Source: Paraburkholderia sp. CNPSo 3274 (GTDB lineage: Bacteria; Pseudomonadota; Gammaproteobacteria; Burkholderiales; Burkholderiaceae). From it: a stretch of 64,000 nucleotides of DNA. Shown here in pieces: positions 1-8,388 of the stretch. Below the pieces are notes generated by a model, which saw only the letters and a program-made list of their open reading frames with translations, did not search any database and was not told where the DNA came from. The number at the start of each line of letters is the position of its first letter. Within the stretch, counting starts at the first letter, position 1. Made by a program: the position numbers and the translations under genes. Location of the stretch: assembly GCF_024206475.1 (NCBI RefSeq), contig NZ_JAMBPR010000034.1, forward strand, positions 27,674 through 91,673. The letters run 5' to 3'.

Positions 1-879
1 GAAACCGTGATCTGGACCAACGAGGAAGGCTCGCGTTTCGCGCCAGCCATGGTCGCCTCCGGCGTGTTCGCGGGCGTCTTCACGCTCGACTACGGGCTCT
101 CGCGCAAGGATGTCGATGGCAAGACCATCGGCGAGGAATTGCAGCGCATCGGCTATGCGGGCGAACTGCCGTGCGGCGGGCGCAAGATTCACGCGGCATT
201 CGAGCTGCATATCGAGCAGGGGCCGATACTCGAAGCCGAAAACAAGACCATCGGCGTCGTCACGGACGCGCAGGGGCAGCGCTGGTACGAAGTCGTGCTC
301 ACGGGGCAGGAAGCCCACGCGGGCCCGACGCCCATGCCGCGCCGCCGCGACGCGCTGCTGGGCGCCTCGCGTGTCGTGCAGCTCGTCAACGAAATTGGCC
401 TGCGCCATGCGCCGCTAGCCTGCGCGACGGTCGGCATGATGCAGGTGCATCCGAATTCGCGCAACGTGATTCCGGGCCGCGTGTTCTTTACCATCGATTT
501 CCGCCATCCTGAGGACGACGTGCTCGCGCAGATGGACGCCGAGCTGCGCGAGGGAATTGTAAGGATTGCGGAGCAAGGCAAGCTCGAAACCCAGGTCGAG
601 CAGATTTTCTATTACGCGCCGGTGCCGTTCGACAAGGCCTGCGTGAACTCCGTGCGCGCGGCGGCGGAGCGCTTTGGCTACTCGAACCGCGAGATCGTTT
701 CGGGCGCGGGCCACGACGCGTGCTATCTCGCGACGGTCGCGCCGACTTCGATGGTGTTCGTGCCATGCATCGACGGCATCAGTCACAACGAGGTCGAGGA
801 CGCGACGATCGAATGGATCGAGGCGGGCGCGAACGTGCTGCTGCACGCCATGCTCGAGCGCGCGAGCGAACCCGGCTGA
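1..879 (+). CDS. Zn-dependent amidohydrolase (N-carbamoyl-amino acid hydrolase / beta-ureidopropionase family), 5' truncated
   Basis: Partial gene. The frame is open from base 1, so the N-terminus lies outside the window; about 292 C-terminal residues remain. The M20-type pattern is visible: TNEEGSRF near the metal site, GQEAHAGPTPM in the dimerisation/lid region, and the C-terminal stretch GAGHDACYLA carrying a conserved His. Family members hydrolyse N-carbamoyl-beta-alanine or N-carbamoyl-amino acids. With preT, preA and a dihydropyrimidinase just downstream, the likely role is the third step of reductive pyrimidine breakdown (PydC-like), releasing beta-alanine, CO2 and ammonia. Allantoate amidohydrolase is a close relative and cannot be excluded from sequence alone; the pathway assignment rests on context. 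Confidence 0.9.
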   Translation, partial: ETVIWTNEEGSRFAPAMVASGVFAGVFTLDYGLSRKDVDGKTIGEELQRIGYAGELPCGGRKIHAAFELHIEQGPILEAENKTIGVVTDAQGQRWYEVVLTGQEAHAGPTPMPRRRDALLGASRVVQLVNEIGLRHAPLACATVGMMQVHPNSRNVIPGRVFFTIDFRHPEDDVLAQMDAELREGIVRIAEQGKLETQVEQIFYYAPVPFDKACVNSVRAAAERFGYSNREIVSGAGHDACYLATVAPTSMVFVPCIDGISHNEVEDATIEWIEAGANVLLHAMLERASEPG

Positions 880-1002
880 CGCCTTTGATGCTAACGCAAG
901 CGGCCTGAGAGCCGCGCTGTCTTTCCCGTTGTCCCCACGTACCGGCTGCGCACGTCACGCACAGCCGGCGGGCCCGTGTTTTGCCTCGCAAGGAGCATCC
1001 GG

Positions 1003-2397
1003 ATGTCCCAGCTCAACTCGAATGCCGCCGACGGCATCGCGCCAGGCCGCCTCACGGCCGAGCAGCTTGGCTGCAACTTTGCCGACGTCGCGCCGCCACT
1101 TTCCACCCACGCAGCCGTCATCGCCGCCGACCGCTGCCATTACTGTTACGACGCGCCATGCGTCGCGGCTTGTCCGACCGGCATCGACATTCCGGGCTTT
1201 ATCCGCAAGATCGGCAACGGCAATCTCAAGGGCGCGGCGCGCGATATATTGAGCGCGAATCCGCTGGGCGGCACGTGCGCGCGCGTGTGCCCAACCGAAA
1301 TCCTCTGCGAAGGCGCGTGCGTTCGGAATCATCAGGATGGCGAACCAGTTCGGATCGGCGCGCTGCAGCGCCATGCCACCGATTTTCAGATGGCGCGCGA
1401 AGCCGCCGGTGCGCCCGTGCTCTTCAAGCGCGCGAGTGAGACCGGACGGCGCGTCGCCGTGGTCGGGGCCGGCCCGGCGGGGCTTGCCTGCGCGCATACG
1501 CTTGCCCTCGCCGGGCATCGCCTGACCGTATTCGACGCGCGCGAAAAGCCCGGCGGCCTCAACGAATACGGCATCGCGGCGTACAAGGTCGTCGACGATT
1601 TTGCGCAACGCGAAGTGCAATGGCTGCTTTCCATCGGCGGGATCGAAATACGTCAGGGCCAGCGGCTTGGCCGCGATGTCACGCTTACGGAGCTGCGGGC
1701 CGCGTATGACGCCGTGTTCATTGGCGTGGGCCTCGGCGGCACGCAATCGCTTTCCATTGAAGGCGAAGCGCTCGATGGCGTGCGCGATGCGGTGGAATTT
1801 ATCGCACGCCTGCGCGAAGCCGACGATCTTACTACGCTTGCGGTGGGCCGCAAGGTGGTGGTGATCGGCGGCGGCAATACGGCCATCGATGCCGCCGTGC
1901 AAAGCCGCAAGCTGGGCGCGGAGCAGGTGACGCTTGCGTATCGCCGCGGCGCGGCGCAGATGAGCGCCACGTGGGCCGAACAGGAATTCGCACGCGCGCA
2001 GGGCGTGGTACTGGCCGAATGGATGAAGCCGCTGCGCATTACCGGCGACACCCGCGTGCAGGCTGTGGAGTTCGAGCGCACCGCGCTCGATGCGGGCGGC
2101 GCGTTGCGCGGCACCGGCCAAATCGTGCGCGTAGAAGCCGACATGGTCTTGAAAGCCATTGGCCAAAAGCTCTTGCCAGAAGGCCTGATCGGCCTCGACG
2201 CCCTGCAACTTACCGCGGGCGGTGCGCGCATTGCCGTGGATGCGGATGGAGCGACATCCATCGAAGGCGTATTCGCGGGCGGCGACTGCGCAGGCCATGG
2301 CGCAACCGATCTCACCGTGCAGGCCGTGCAGGACGGCAAGCTCGCCGCGCGCGCGATCGACCGCTACCTCGCGAGTCAGTCCGCCAAAGCCGCTTGA
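1003..2397 (+). CDS. preT: NAD-dependent dihydropyrimidine dehydrogenase subunit PreT
   Basis: 464 aa. Electron-transfer subunit of the bacterial dihydropyrimidine dehydrogenase that reduces uracil/thymine. The N-terminal glutamate-synthase-small-subunit-like domain has two cysteine groups (C45, C48, C53, C57 and C92, C96, C102, C106) for [4Fe-4S] clusters. An FAD site VVGAGPAG follows around residues 153-160, and a second dinucleotide site VVIGGGNTAID lies near 285. I chose the ATG at 1003, not the in-frame ATG at 976, because AAGGAG sits 7 nt upstream. preA follows after 62 bp with its own good RBS, so the two are probably co-transcribed and form a heteromer. Confidence 0.95.
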   Translation: MSQLNSNAADGIAPGRLTAEQLGCNFADVAPPLSTHAAVIAADRCHYCYDAPCVAACPTGIDIPGFIRKIGNGNLKGAARDILSANPLGGTCARVCPTEILCEGACVRNHQDGEPVRIGALQRHATDFQMAREAAGAPVLFKRASETGRRVAVVGAGPAGLACAHTLALAGHRLTVFDAREKPGGLNEYGIAAYKVVDDFAQREVQWLLSIGGIEIRQGQRLGRDVTLTELRAAYDAVFIGVGLGGTQSLSIEGEALDGVRDAVEFIARLREADDLTTLAVGRKVVVIGGGNTAIDAAVQSRKLGAEQVTLAYRRGAAQMSATWAEQEFARAQGVVLAEWMKPLRITGDTRVQAVEFERTALDAGGALRGTGQIVRVEADMVLKAIGQKLLPEGLIGLDALQLTAGGARIAVDADGATSIEGVFAGGDCAGHGATDLTVQAVQDGKLAARAIDRYLASQSAKAA

Positions 2398-2459
2398 ACT
2401 ACGCGGCTGGAGCCAAGCGAACAACACACCGAATCCAGACAATACGAAGGAGTCGCACC

Positions 2460-3737
2460 ATGGCCGACCTGCGCTGCACGATTGCCGGCATCGAATCGCC
2501 GAACCCTTTCTGGCTCGCTTCCGCGCCACCGACCGACAAGGCCTACAACGTCAACCGCGCCTTCGAGGCGGGTTGGGGCGGCGTGGTCTGGAAAACACTC
2601 GGGCTCGACCCGCACGTGGTGAACGTGAGTTCGCGCTATGGCGCCACTACGTGGCGCGGCCAGCGCATGGCGGGGTTGAACAACATCGAGCTCATCACCG
2701 ACCGGCCGCTCGACGTGAATCTCAAGGAAATCGCGCAGGTGAAGCGAGACTGGCCCGATCGGGCGCTCATCGTCTCGCTGATGGTGCCGTGCACCGAGCA
2801 AGACTGGAAGTGGATCCTGCCGCTGGTGGAAGATACCGGCGCCGACGCGGTGGAGCTCAACTTCGGCTGCCCGCATGGTATGAGCGAGCGCGGCATGGGC
2901 GCGGCCGTGGGGCAGGTGCCCGAATACATCGAAATGGTCACACGCTGGGTGAAGGAGGGTACGCGCCTGCCGTGCCTCGTGAAACTCACGCCCAACGTGA
3001 CCGACATTCGCCACGGCGCGCGCGCGGCGATGAAGGGCGGCGCGGACGGCGTCTCGCTCATCAATACGATCAACTCGATTGTGGGTGTCGATCTCGACGT
3101 GATGGCGCCGCTGCCGACCGTGGATGGAAAAGGCACGCACGGCGGCTATTGCGGCCCCGCCGCGAAGCCCATTGCGCTGCATATGGTCGCGGAAATCGCG
3201 CGCGACCCGCAAACGCACGGCTTGCCCATCTCCGGCATCGGCGGCATTTCCGATTGGCGTGACGCCGCCGAATTCATCGTGCTGGGCGCGGGAAGCGTGC
3301 AGGTTTGCACCGCCGCGATGCACTACGGATTCCGAATCGTCAGCGATATGATCGACGGCCTCTCCAACTGGATGGACGACAAGGGCTACGAGAATCTCGA
3401 CGCCATTCGCGGCCGCGCCGTGCCCAACGTCACCGACTGGCAGTACCTGAACCTCAACTACGACATCAAGGCGCGCATCGACCAGGACCGCTGCATCCAG
3501 TGCGGGCTCTGCCATATCGCCTGCGAGGACACCTCGCATCAGGCCATTACCGCTACGCGCGACGGCAAGCGTCACTTCGAGGTCGTCGATGCCGACTGCG
3601 TCGGGTGCAATTTATGCATGCATGTCTGCCCGGTCGACCAATGCATCACGATGGAGCGCGTCGACTCGGCCCGCTACGCGAACTGGACCACGCATCCCAA
3701 CAACCCGGCGCGCGTGGCCGATCCGAAAGCCGCCTGA
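2460..3737 (+). CDS. preA: NAD-dependent dihydropyrimidine dehydrogenase subunit PreA
   Basis: 425 aa. Catalytic subunit that reduces uracil or thymine to the 5,6-dihydro form. The N-terminal two thirds is a dihydroorotate-dehydrogenase-like FMN barrel (NFGCPHGMSERGMG, then the phosphate-binding GIGGISDW). The C-terminus carries two [4Fe-4S] motifs, RCIQCGLCHIAC near residue 343 and DCVGCNLCMHVCPV near 380. Length and order match the PreA family. The start at 2460 has GAAGGAG upstream. It lies between preT and a nucleobase permease in the same orientation. Confidence 0.96.
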   Translation: MADLRCTIAGIESPNPFWLASAPPTDKAYNVNRAFEAGWGGVVWKTLGLDPHVVNVSSRYGATTWRGQRMAGLNNIELITDRPLDVNLKEIAQVKRDWPDRALIVSLMVPCTEQDWKWILPLVEDTGADAVELNFGCPHGMSERGMGAAVGQVPEYIEMVTRWVKEGTRLPCLVKLTPNVTDIRHGARAAMKGGADGVSLINTINSIVGVDLDVMAPLPTVDGKGTHGGYCGPAAKPIALHMVAEIARDPQTHGLPISGIGGISDWRDAAEFIVLGAGSVQVCTAAMHYGFRIVSDMIDGLSNWMDDKGYENLDAIRGRAVPNVTDWQYLNLNYDIKARIDQDRCIQCGLCHIACEDTSHQAITATRDGKRHFEVVDADCVGCNLCMHVCPVDQCITMERVDSARYANWTTHPNNPARVADPKAA

Positions 3738-3801
3738 CGCATCGAAACAGCACTGAGCCGAACCGAACCAGACCAACGACAAGCCACGGAGAACTGCAAC
3801 C

Positions 3802-5304
3802 ATGAGTCAGCCATTGACAGGCGACGCGAGCGTGCGCCGCGCCGAAAGCGAGCTATACAACGACGATCTCGCGCCAACCGGCGCGGCGCAGCGCACGTGG
3901 CGCTGGTATCACTTCGCTGCGCTCTGGGTGGGCATGGTGATGAACATCGCCTCGTACATGCTCGCGGCCGGGCTCACCGAGCAGGGAATGTCGCCGTGGC
4001 AGTCCGTGCTCACGGTGCTGCTCGGCAATCTCATCGTGCTCGTGCCGATGCTGCTGATCGGGCACGCCGGCACGAAATATGGCATTCCTTACGCGGTGCT
4101 GGTGCGTTCTTCGTTCGGCACGCAGGGCGCGAAGCTGCCCGCCATGCTGCGCGCCATCGTGGCGTGCGGCTGGTACGGTATCCAGTCGTGGCTTGGCGGT
4201 AGCGCCATCTATACGCTCGCCAATATCCTCACGCACAACGCACTGGTGGGCGACGCGCTGCCGTTTCTCGGCATCTCGATCGGCCAGGGTGCGTGTTTCC
4301 TTGTGTTCTGGGTGCTGCAACTCTACTTCATCCTGCACGGTACCGATTCGATCCGCTGGCTCGAAAGCTGGTCCGCGCCCATCAAGGTCGTGATGTGCGT
4401 GGTGCTCGTGTGGTGGGCCTGTTCGAAGGCGGGCGGCGTGGGTTCGATGCTCTCGCAACCTTCCCAGTTCGCCGCTGGCGGCAAGAAGGCGGGTCTCTTC
4501 TGGGCGACATTCTGGCCAAGTCTCACGGCCATGGTGGGCTTCTGGGCCACGCTCGCGCTCAACATTCCCGACTTCACGCGCTTCGCAAAAACGCAAAAGG
4601 ACCAATTCGTGGGGCAGGCCATCGGTCTGCCTATTCCGATGGCGCTGCTTTCGGTGGTCTCGGTCGTCGTGACTTCGGCCACGGTGGTGATCTACGGCAA
4701 GGCGATCTGGGACCCCATCGATCTCACGAGCCGCATGGAAGGCGTGGGCGTGGGCATTGCGCTCGTCATCCTCACGCTCGACACGATGTGCTGCAATCTC
4801 GCCGCGAACCTCGTCGGACCGGCCTACGATTTTTCGAGCCTCTGGCCCAAGGCTATCTCGTACAAGGCGGGTGGGCTCATTACCGCGGGGATCGCCATCG
4901 TGATGATGCCGTGGAAGATTCTCGCCACCACGCAGGGCTACATTTTCACCTGGCTCGTCGGCTATTCGGCGCTGCTCGGACCTGTGGCGGGTATTCTCAT
5001 CGTCGATTACTTCTTCGTTCGCGGCACGCGCCTGAATACTGCTGAGCTATTCGAGGAGAACGGCGAATATGCCTACACGAACGGCTGGAATCTCGCGGCC
5101 GTCATCGCGCTGGTCCTGGGCGTGCTGCCCAATCTGCCGGGCTTTCTCTACACCGCGTTCCCCACTGTGTTTCCCTCCGTGCCCGACGCGTTCAAAAGCA
5201 TTTACACCTATGCATGGTTCGTCGGGCTCGCCATTGCGGCGCTCGCCTACGGCGTGATGATGAAGCTCGGCAAGAGCCGCCGCGCGAGCGTGGCAAACGC
5301 GTGA
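3802..5304 (+). CDS. NCS1-family nucleobase:cation symporter
   Basis: 500 aa integral membrane protein with about 12 hydrophobic segments, beginning around residue 35 and ending near residue 490. It has the NCS1 hallmarks: an N-terminal region rich in W and R before TM1, the AGTKYGIPYAVLVRSSFG stretch, GIQSWLGG and NIPDFTRFAK. NCS1 proteins import uracil, cytosine, allantoin or hydantoins with H+ or Na+. Its position between preA and the dihydropyrimidinase suggests that it supplies uracil, thymine or hydantoin to this pathway. RBS CGGAG precedes the ATG. Substrate is inferred from context only. Confidence 0.92.
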   Translation: MSQPLTGDASVRRAESELYNDDLAPTGAAQRTWRWYHFAALWVGMVMNIASYMLAAGLTEQGMSPWQSVLTVLLGNLIVLVPMLLIGHAGTKYGIPYAVLVRSSFGTQGAKLPAMLRAIVACGWYGIQSWLGGSAIYTLANILTHNALVGDALPFLGISIGQGACFLVFWVLQLYFILHGTDSIRWLESWSAPIKVVMCVVLVWWACSKAGGVGSMLSQPSQFAAGGKKAGLFWATFWPSLTAMVGFWATLALNIPDFTRFAKTQKDQFVGQAIGLPIPMALLSVVSVVVTSATVVIYGKAIWDPIDLTSRMEGVGVGIALVILTLDTMCCNLAANLVGPAYDFSSLWPKAISYKAGGLITAGIAIVMMPWKILATTQGYIFTWLVGYSALLGPVAGILIVDYFFVRGTRLNTAELFEENGEYAYTNGWNLAAVIALVLGVLPNLPGFLYTAFPTVFPSVPDAFKSIYTYAWFVGLAIAALAYGVMMKLGKSRRASVANA

Positions 5305-5348
5305 GTTGCTGCAGCGTGAATTCGTTCAACTGAAGGAGACTTGACATC

Positions 5349-6806
5349 ATGGCGATCCTGATTCGAGGCGGCACCATCGTCAATGCGGACAAGAGCTGGC
5401 GTGCGGACGTGCTCTGCGAAAGCGGCGTGATCCAGGCCGTGGGCGAAAATCTGGACGCGCCCGCGGGCGCGACCGTGGTCGACGCGGGCGGCCAGTATGT
5501 GATGCCGGGCGGCATCGACCCGCATACGCACATGGAGCTGCCGTTCATGGGCACGACAGCGAGCGACGACTTTTACACGGGCACGGCGGCGGGCCTGGCG
5601 GGCGGCACGACGTCGATCATCGATTTCGTGATTCCGAACCCGAAGCAGCCGCTCATGGACGCGTTTCGCGAGTGGCGCGGCTGGGCCGAAAAAGCTGCCG
5701 CCGACTATGGCTTTCACGTAGCGGTCACGTGGTGGGACGATAGCGTGCATCGCGACATGGGCCTGCTCGTGAACGAACACGGCGTGTCGAGCTTCAAGCA
5801 CTTCATGGCGTACAAGAACGCCATCATGGCCGACGACGAGATTCTCGTGAACAGCTTCGCTCGCTCGCTCGAACTGGGCGCTTTGCCTACCGTGCATGCG
5901 GAAAACGGCGAACTCGTCTTCCAGTTGCAGCGGCAGTTGCTCGCGCGCGGCTTCACGGGGCCCGAGGCGCATCCGCTTTCGAGGCCGCCCGAAGTCGAAG
6001 GCGAGGCGGCAAATCGCGCAATTCGCATTGCGCAGGTGCTGGGCGTGCCGGTGTACATCGTGCATGTTTCGGCGAAAGACGCGCTCGAAGCCATCGCCCG
6101 TGCGCGCAGCGAAGGGCAACGCGTGTTCGGCGAGGTGCTCGCGGGGCATCTGGTGATCGACGAGTCCGTCTATCGCGACCCGGACTGGACGCGCGCCGCC
6201 GCCCATGTCATGAGCCCGCCGTTCCGTACGAAAGAGCATCGCGACGCGCTTTGGCGCGGGCTGCAAGGCGGCCTGCTCCACACCACGGCGACCGACCACT
6301 GCGTGTTCTGTGCTTCGCAGAAGGCAATGGGACGCAATGACTTCACAAGGATTCCGAATGGATGCGGCGGCGTGGAAGACCGCATGGCCGTGCTGTGGGA
6401 CCAGGGTGTGAACACGGGCCGGCTCACTCCGAACGAGTTCGTGCGGGTGACCTCCACTAACGCCGCGCAGATCTTCAACCTGTATCCGCGCAAGGGCACG
6501 GTGGCTGTCGGCGCCGACGCCGACCTCGTCGTGTGGGATCCGCAGGCCACGCGTACGATCTCGGTGAAGACGCATCATCAGAACGTCGACTTCAACGTCT
6601 TCGAAGGCATGACGGTGCGCGGCGTGCCTACGCATACGGTCTCCCAGGGCGAACTCGTGTGGGCGAACGGCGATCTGCGGGCGCGGCGCGGTGCCGGACG
6701 TTACCTGAAGCGGCCTGCAAATCCCGGCTATTTGCAGGCGTCGCGGCTCGCGAAGAGCCTGAAGGAGACGCAACCCGTGCATCGCGAGGGGGATTCGTCT
6801 AACTAG
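5349..6806 (+). CDS. hydA: dihydropyrimidinase / D-hydantoinase
   Basis: 485 aa, the usual length for the family. It hydrolyses dihydrouracil or dihydrothymine (and 5-substituted hydantoins) to the N-carbamoyl-beta-amino acid, the step between PreTA and the first gene in the window. The binuclear zinc site can be read: H59 and H61 in GIDPHTHME, the carboxylated lysine in FKHFMAYKNA near residue 150, His in PTVHAENGE, His in YIVHVSAKDA and Asp in TATDHCVF. GAAGGAG lies 8-14 nt before the ATG. This is the last gene of the operon; the next gene starts 158 bp later. Confidence 0.95.
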   Translation: MAILIRGGTIVNADKSWRADVLCESGVIQAVGENLDAPAGATVVDAGGQYVMPGGIDPHTHMELPFMGTTASDDFYTGTAAGLAGGTTSIIDFVIPNPKQPLMDAFREWRGWAEKAAADYGFHVAVTWWDDSVHRDMGLLVNEHGVSSFKHFMAYKNAIMADDEILVNSFARSLELGALPTVHAENGELVFQLQRQLLARGFTGPEAHPLSRPPEVEGEAANRAIRIAQVLGVPVYIVHVSAKDALEAIARARSEGQRVFGEVLAGHLVIDESVYRDPDWTRAAAHVMSPPFRTKEHRDALWRGLQGGLLHTTATDHCVFCASQKAMGRNDFTRIPNGCGGVEDRMAVLWDQGVNTGRLTPNEFVRVTSTNAAQIFNLYPRKGTVAVGADADLVVWDPQATRTISVKTHHQNVDFNVFEGMTVRGVPTHTVSQGELVWANGDLRARRGAGRYLKRPANPGYLQASRLAKSLKETQPVHREGDSSN

Positions 6807-6964
6807 CGGCGAGGCAACCGATCGTTCAACTCACGATTCCGCTATATTTGCGAACCTTCTTGAACCCATTTGCGTGGGCTATGCTTTCGAGACCGCGCGG
6901 CGATAAGCGTGGCTCGCGTGAATGCGCTCGATCGACGGGAAGAACATGAAGCGGGAGACCGAAG

Positions 6965-7504
6965 ATGAGCGGAGCCAATGGGGCCAATTATCCCAAGACC
7001 ATTTTCATCATCAGGCATGGGGAAAAGCCGGGTGACCCGGCGACGGACAGTCCTCAGGACGGCGTCAATCTCTCGATGCGCGGCTATGAACGTGCCGCAG
7101 CGCTCGCGCCGTATTTCATCGCGACATTCGGGAAGCCCGATGCCCTGTTCGCCACGCAGGCGTCGAACCACAGCAATCGTCCTGTCGAAACCATTACGCC
7201 ACTGGCGCAAGCATTACAGATGACCATCAAGTCGGATATCGCGGATGATGACTACGGTACGCTCACCAACAAAATCCTTTCGGACAGTCACTATGCCGGA
7301 AAGATTCTGTTGATTTGCTGGCATCACGGCAATATCCCAGCGCTCACGCAGAGTCTCGGTGGTCAGCCACCCCAGACCCCGTGGCCCGGCACGGTGTTCG
7401 ATCGCGTGTGGCAGATCGACTATCCGGCCGGCTCGGGGAAACCATCAGGACTACCAGTCAAAAATATTCCCCAGCAACTGTTGTACGGCGATCAGTCTGA
7501 TTGA
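6965..7504 (+). CDS. histidine phosphatase superfamily protein
   Basis: 179 aa soluble protein. IIRHGEK (residues about 16-22) supplies the phosphorylated catalytic His, and CWHHGNIPAL near residue 118 gives the second active-site His of the phosphoglycerate mutase/SixA-like superfamily. The intervening sequence is not close to a named subfamily that I recognise, so the substrate is unknown. It has its own 158-bp upstream region and is convergent with the lipase gene, 15 bp apart at the 3' ends. Confidence 0.82.
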   Translation: MSGANGANYPKTIFIIRHGEKPGDPATDSPQDGVNLSMRGYERAAALAPYFIATFGKPDALFATQASNHSNRPVETITPLAQALQMTIKSDIADDDYGTLTNKILSDSHYAGKILLICWHHGNIPALTQSLGGQPPQTPWPGTVFDRVWQIDYPAGSGKPSGLPVKNIPQQLLYGDQSD

Positions 7505-7519
7505 CGGCGAAGTGTCGTT

Positions 7520-8374
7520 TCAAGGCACCAGACATCTCACGTAGTTGATCGGGGCGTGATCCGCGAGGTCGCGCACCATGACATCACCGATGCGCCAAGC
7601 GTATGTGAGCACATAATCTTCGCGCGCGGCGGCGCGGTCCGCTTGCACGAATGCATCGTCGGCGTGCGGAGCCAGTTCGCCTACACGCGTGATGTAGTTC
7701 GACGCTCCCGCGTGAATGTATCCGCCAATGGGCGGCGGCAAATCGGTGACGAGATCGCAGCAGTCGACATAACGCGTGATGGCGACCCCGTCGAGCGTCG
7801 CGACAAACGTCGCGTCGCCTACGCGTGGCGAGCCGATCGTGACCAGGGCGTTTGGCTTGCATATGCTGGCAAAGAGCGTCGCGATGGCCGCACCGAGGCT
7901 ATGGCCGGTCAAGATGAGTTGGGTTCGCGTCGTAGCGGTCGCTTGCAACCAGTCATCGACCGCTTCGCGCAAGCCGCGGGCGGCGCATGCGAATCCAGCA
8001 TGAACCTGACCGGCGCTCTCTGTCCACTCCGTCAAGCTGCCTTTCAGGTCGAGAGCGATATCGGAGAGCGACTGCGGTTCCGTTCCCCGGAATGCGAGCA
8101 GGGCGAGGCCATCGGAGTGCCTTACGGCGCCGAAGCCATGCGTGTCGTCGTCGGCATTATTGAAGGGAACGGCGCCCTCAAATCCAACCAGCGCGAGCGC
8201 TTGTTCGAGTCGCTGGAGGTCAGCACCGCCATTCTCGTAGCGTATGTAGGCAAGCCGCGCTAACTCGGCGCACAGTCCGTCAATGTCGTAATTGCCTTCG
8301 GCAGTGAATACTGTCGGCCTGAGTTCCGGTGAGTTGAGCGCGTCGCACGACGCGTCGTAGGGGATAGAACACAT
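7520..8374 (-). CDS. class-3 lipase family protein
   Basis: 284 aa. GHSLGAAIATL contains the nucleophile serine of the fungal-type (class 3) lipase fold. An Asp (DLVTDLPPP) and a C-terminal His (DHAPINY) are plausible triad partners. No signal peptide or membrane segment is visible. The open frame extends to 8446, but ATG 8374 has GGAGG 5 nt upstream and starts just after the upstream patatin stop, so I use it. It is probably translated with the membrane patatin (14-bp gap), suggesting a shared lipid substrate. Confidence 0.85.
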   Translation of the reverse strand: MCSIPYDASCDALNSPELRPTVFTAEGNYDIDGLCAELARLAYIRYENGGADLQRLEQALALVGFEGAVPFNNADDDTHGFGAVRHSDGLALLAFRGTEPQSLSDIALDLKGSLTEWTESAGQVHAGFACAARGLREAVDDWLQATATTRTQLILTGHSLGAAIATLFASICKPNALVTIGSPRVGDATFVATLDGVAITRYVDCCDLVTDLPPPIGGYIHAGASNYITRVGELAPHADDAFVQADRAAAREDYVLTYAWRIGDVMVRDLADHAPINYVRCLVP

Positions 8375-8388
8375 GTGCACCTCCGTGT

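Noticed and set aside
955..2529. Long open frame on the minus strand (about 520 codons) opposite preT
   Set aside because: It is the antisense of an unmistakable preT gene; GC-rich third positions keep such shadow frames open. Composition is His/Arg/Ala-rich with no domain.
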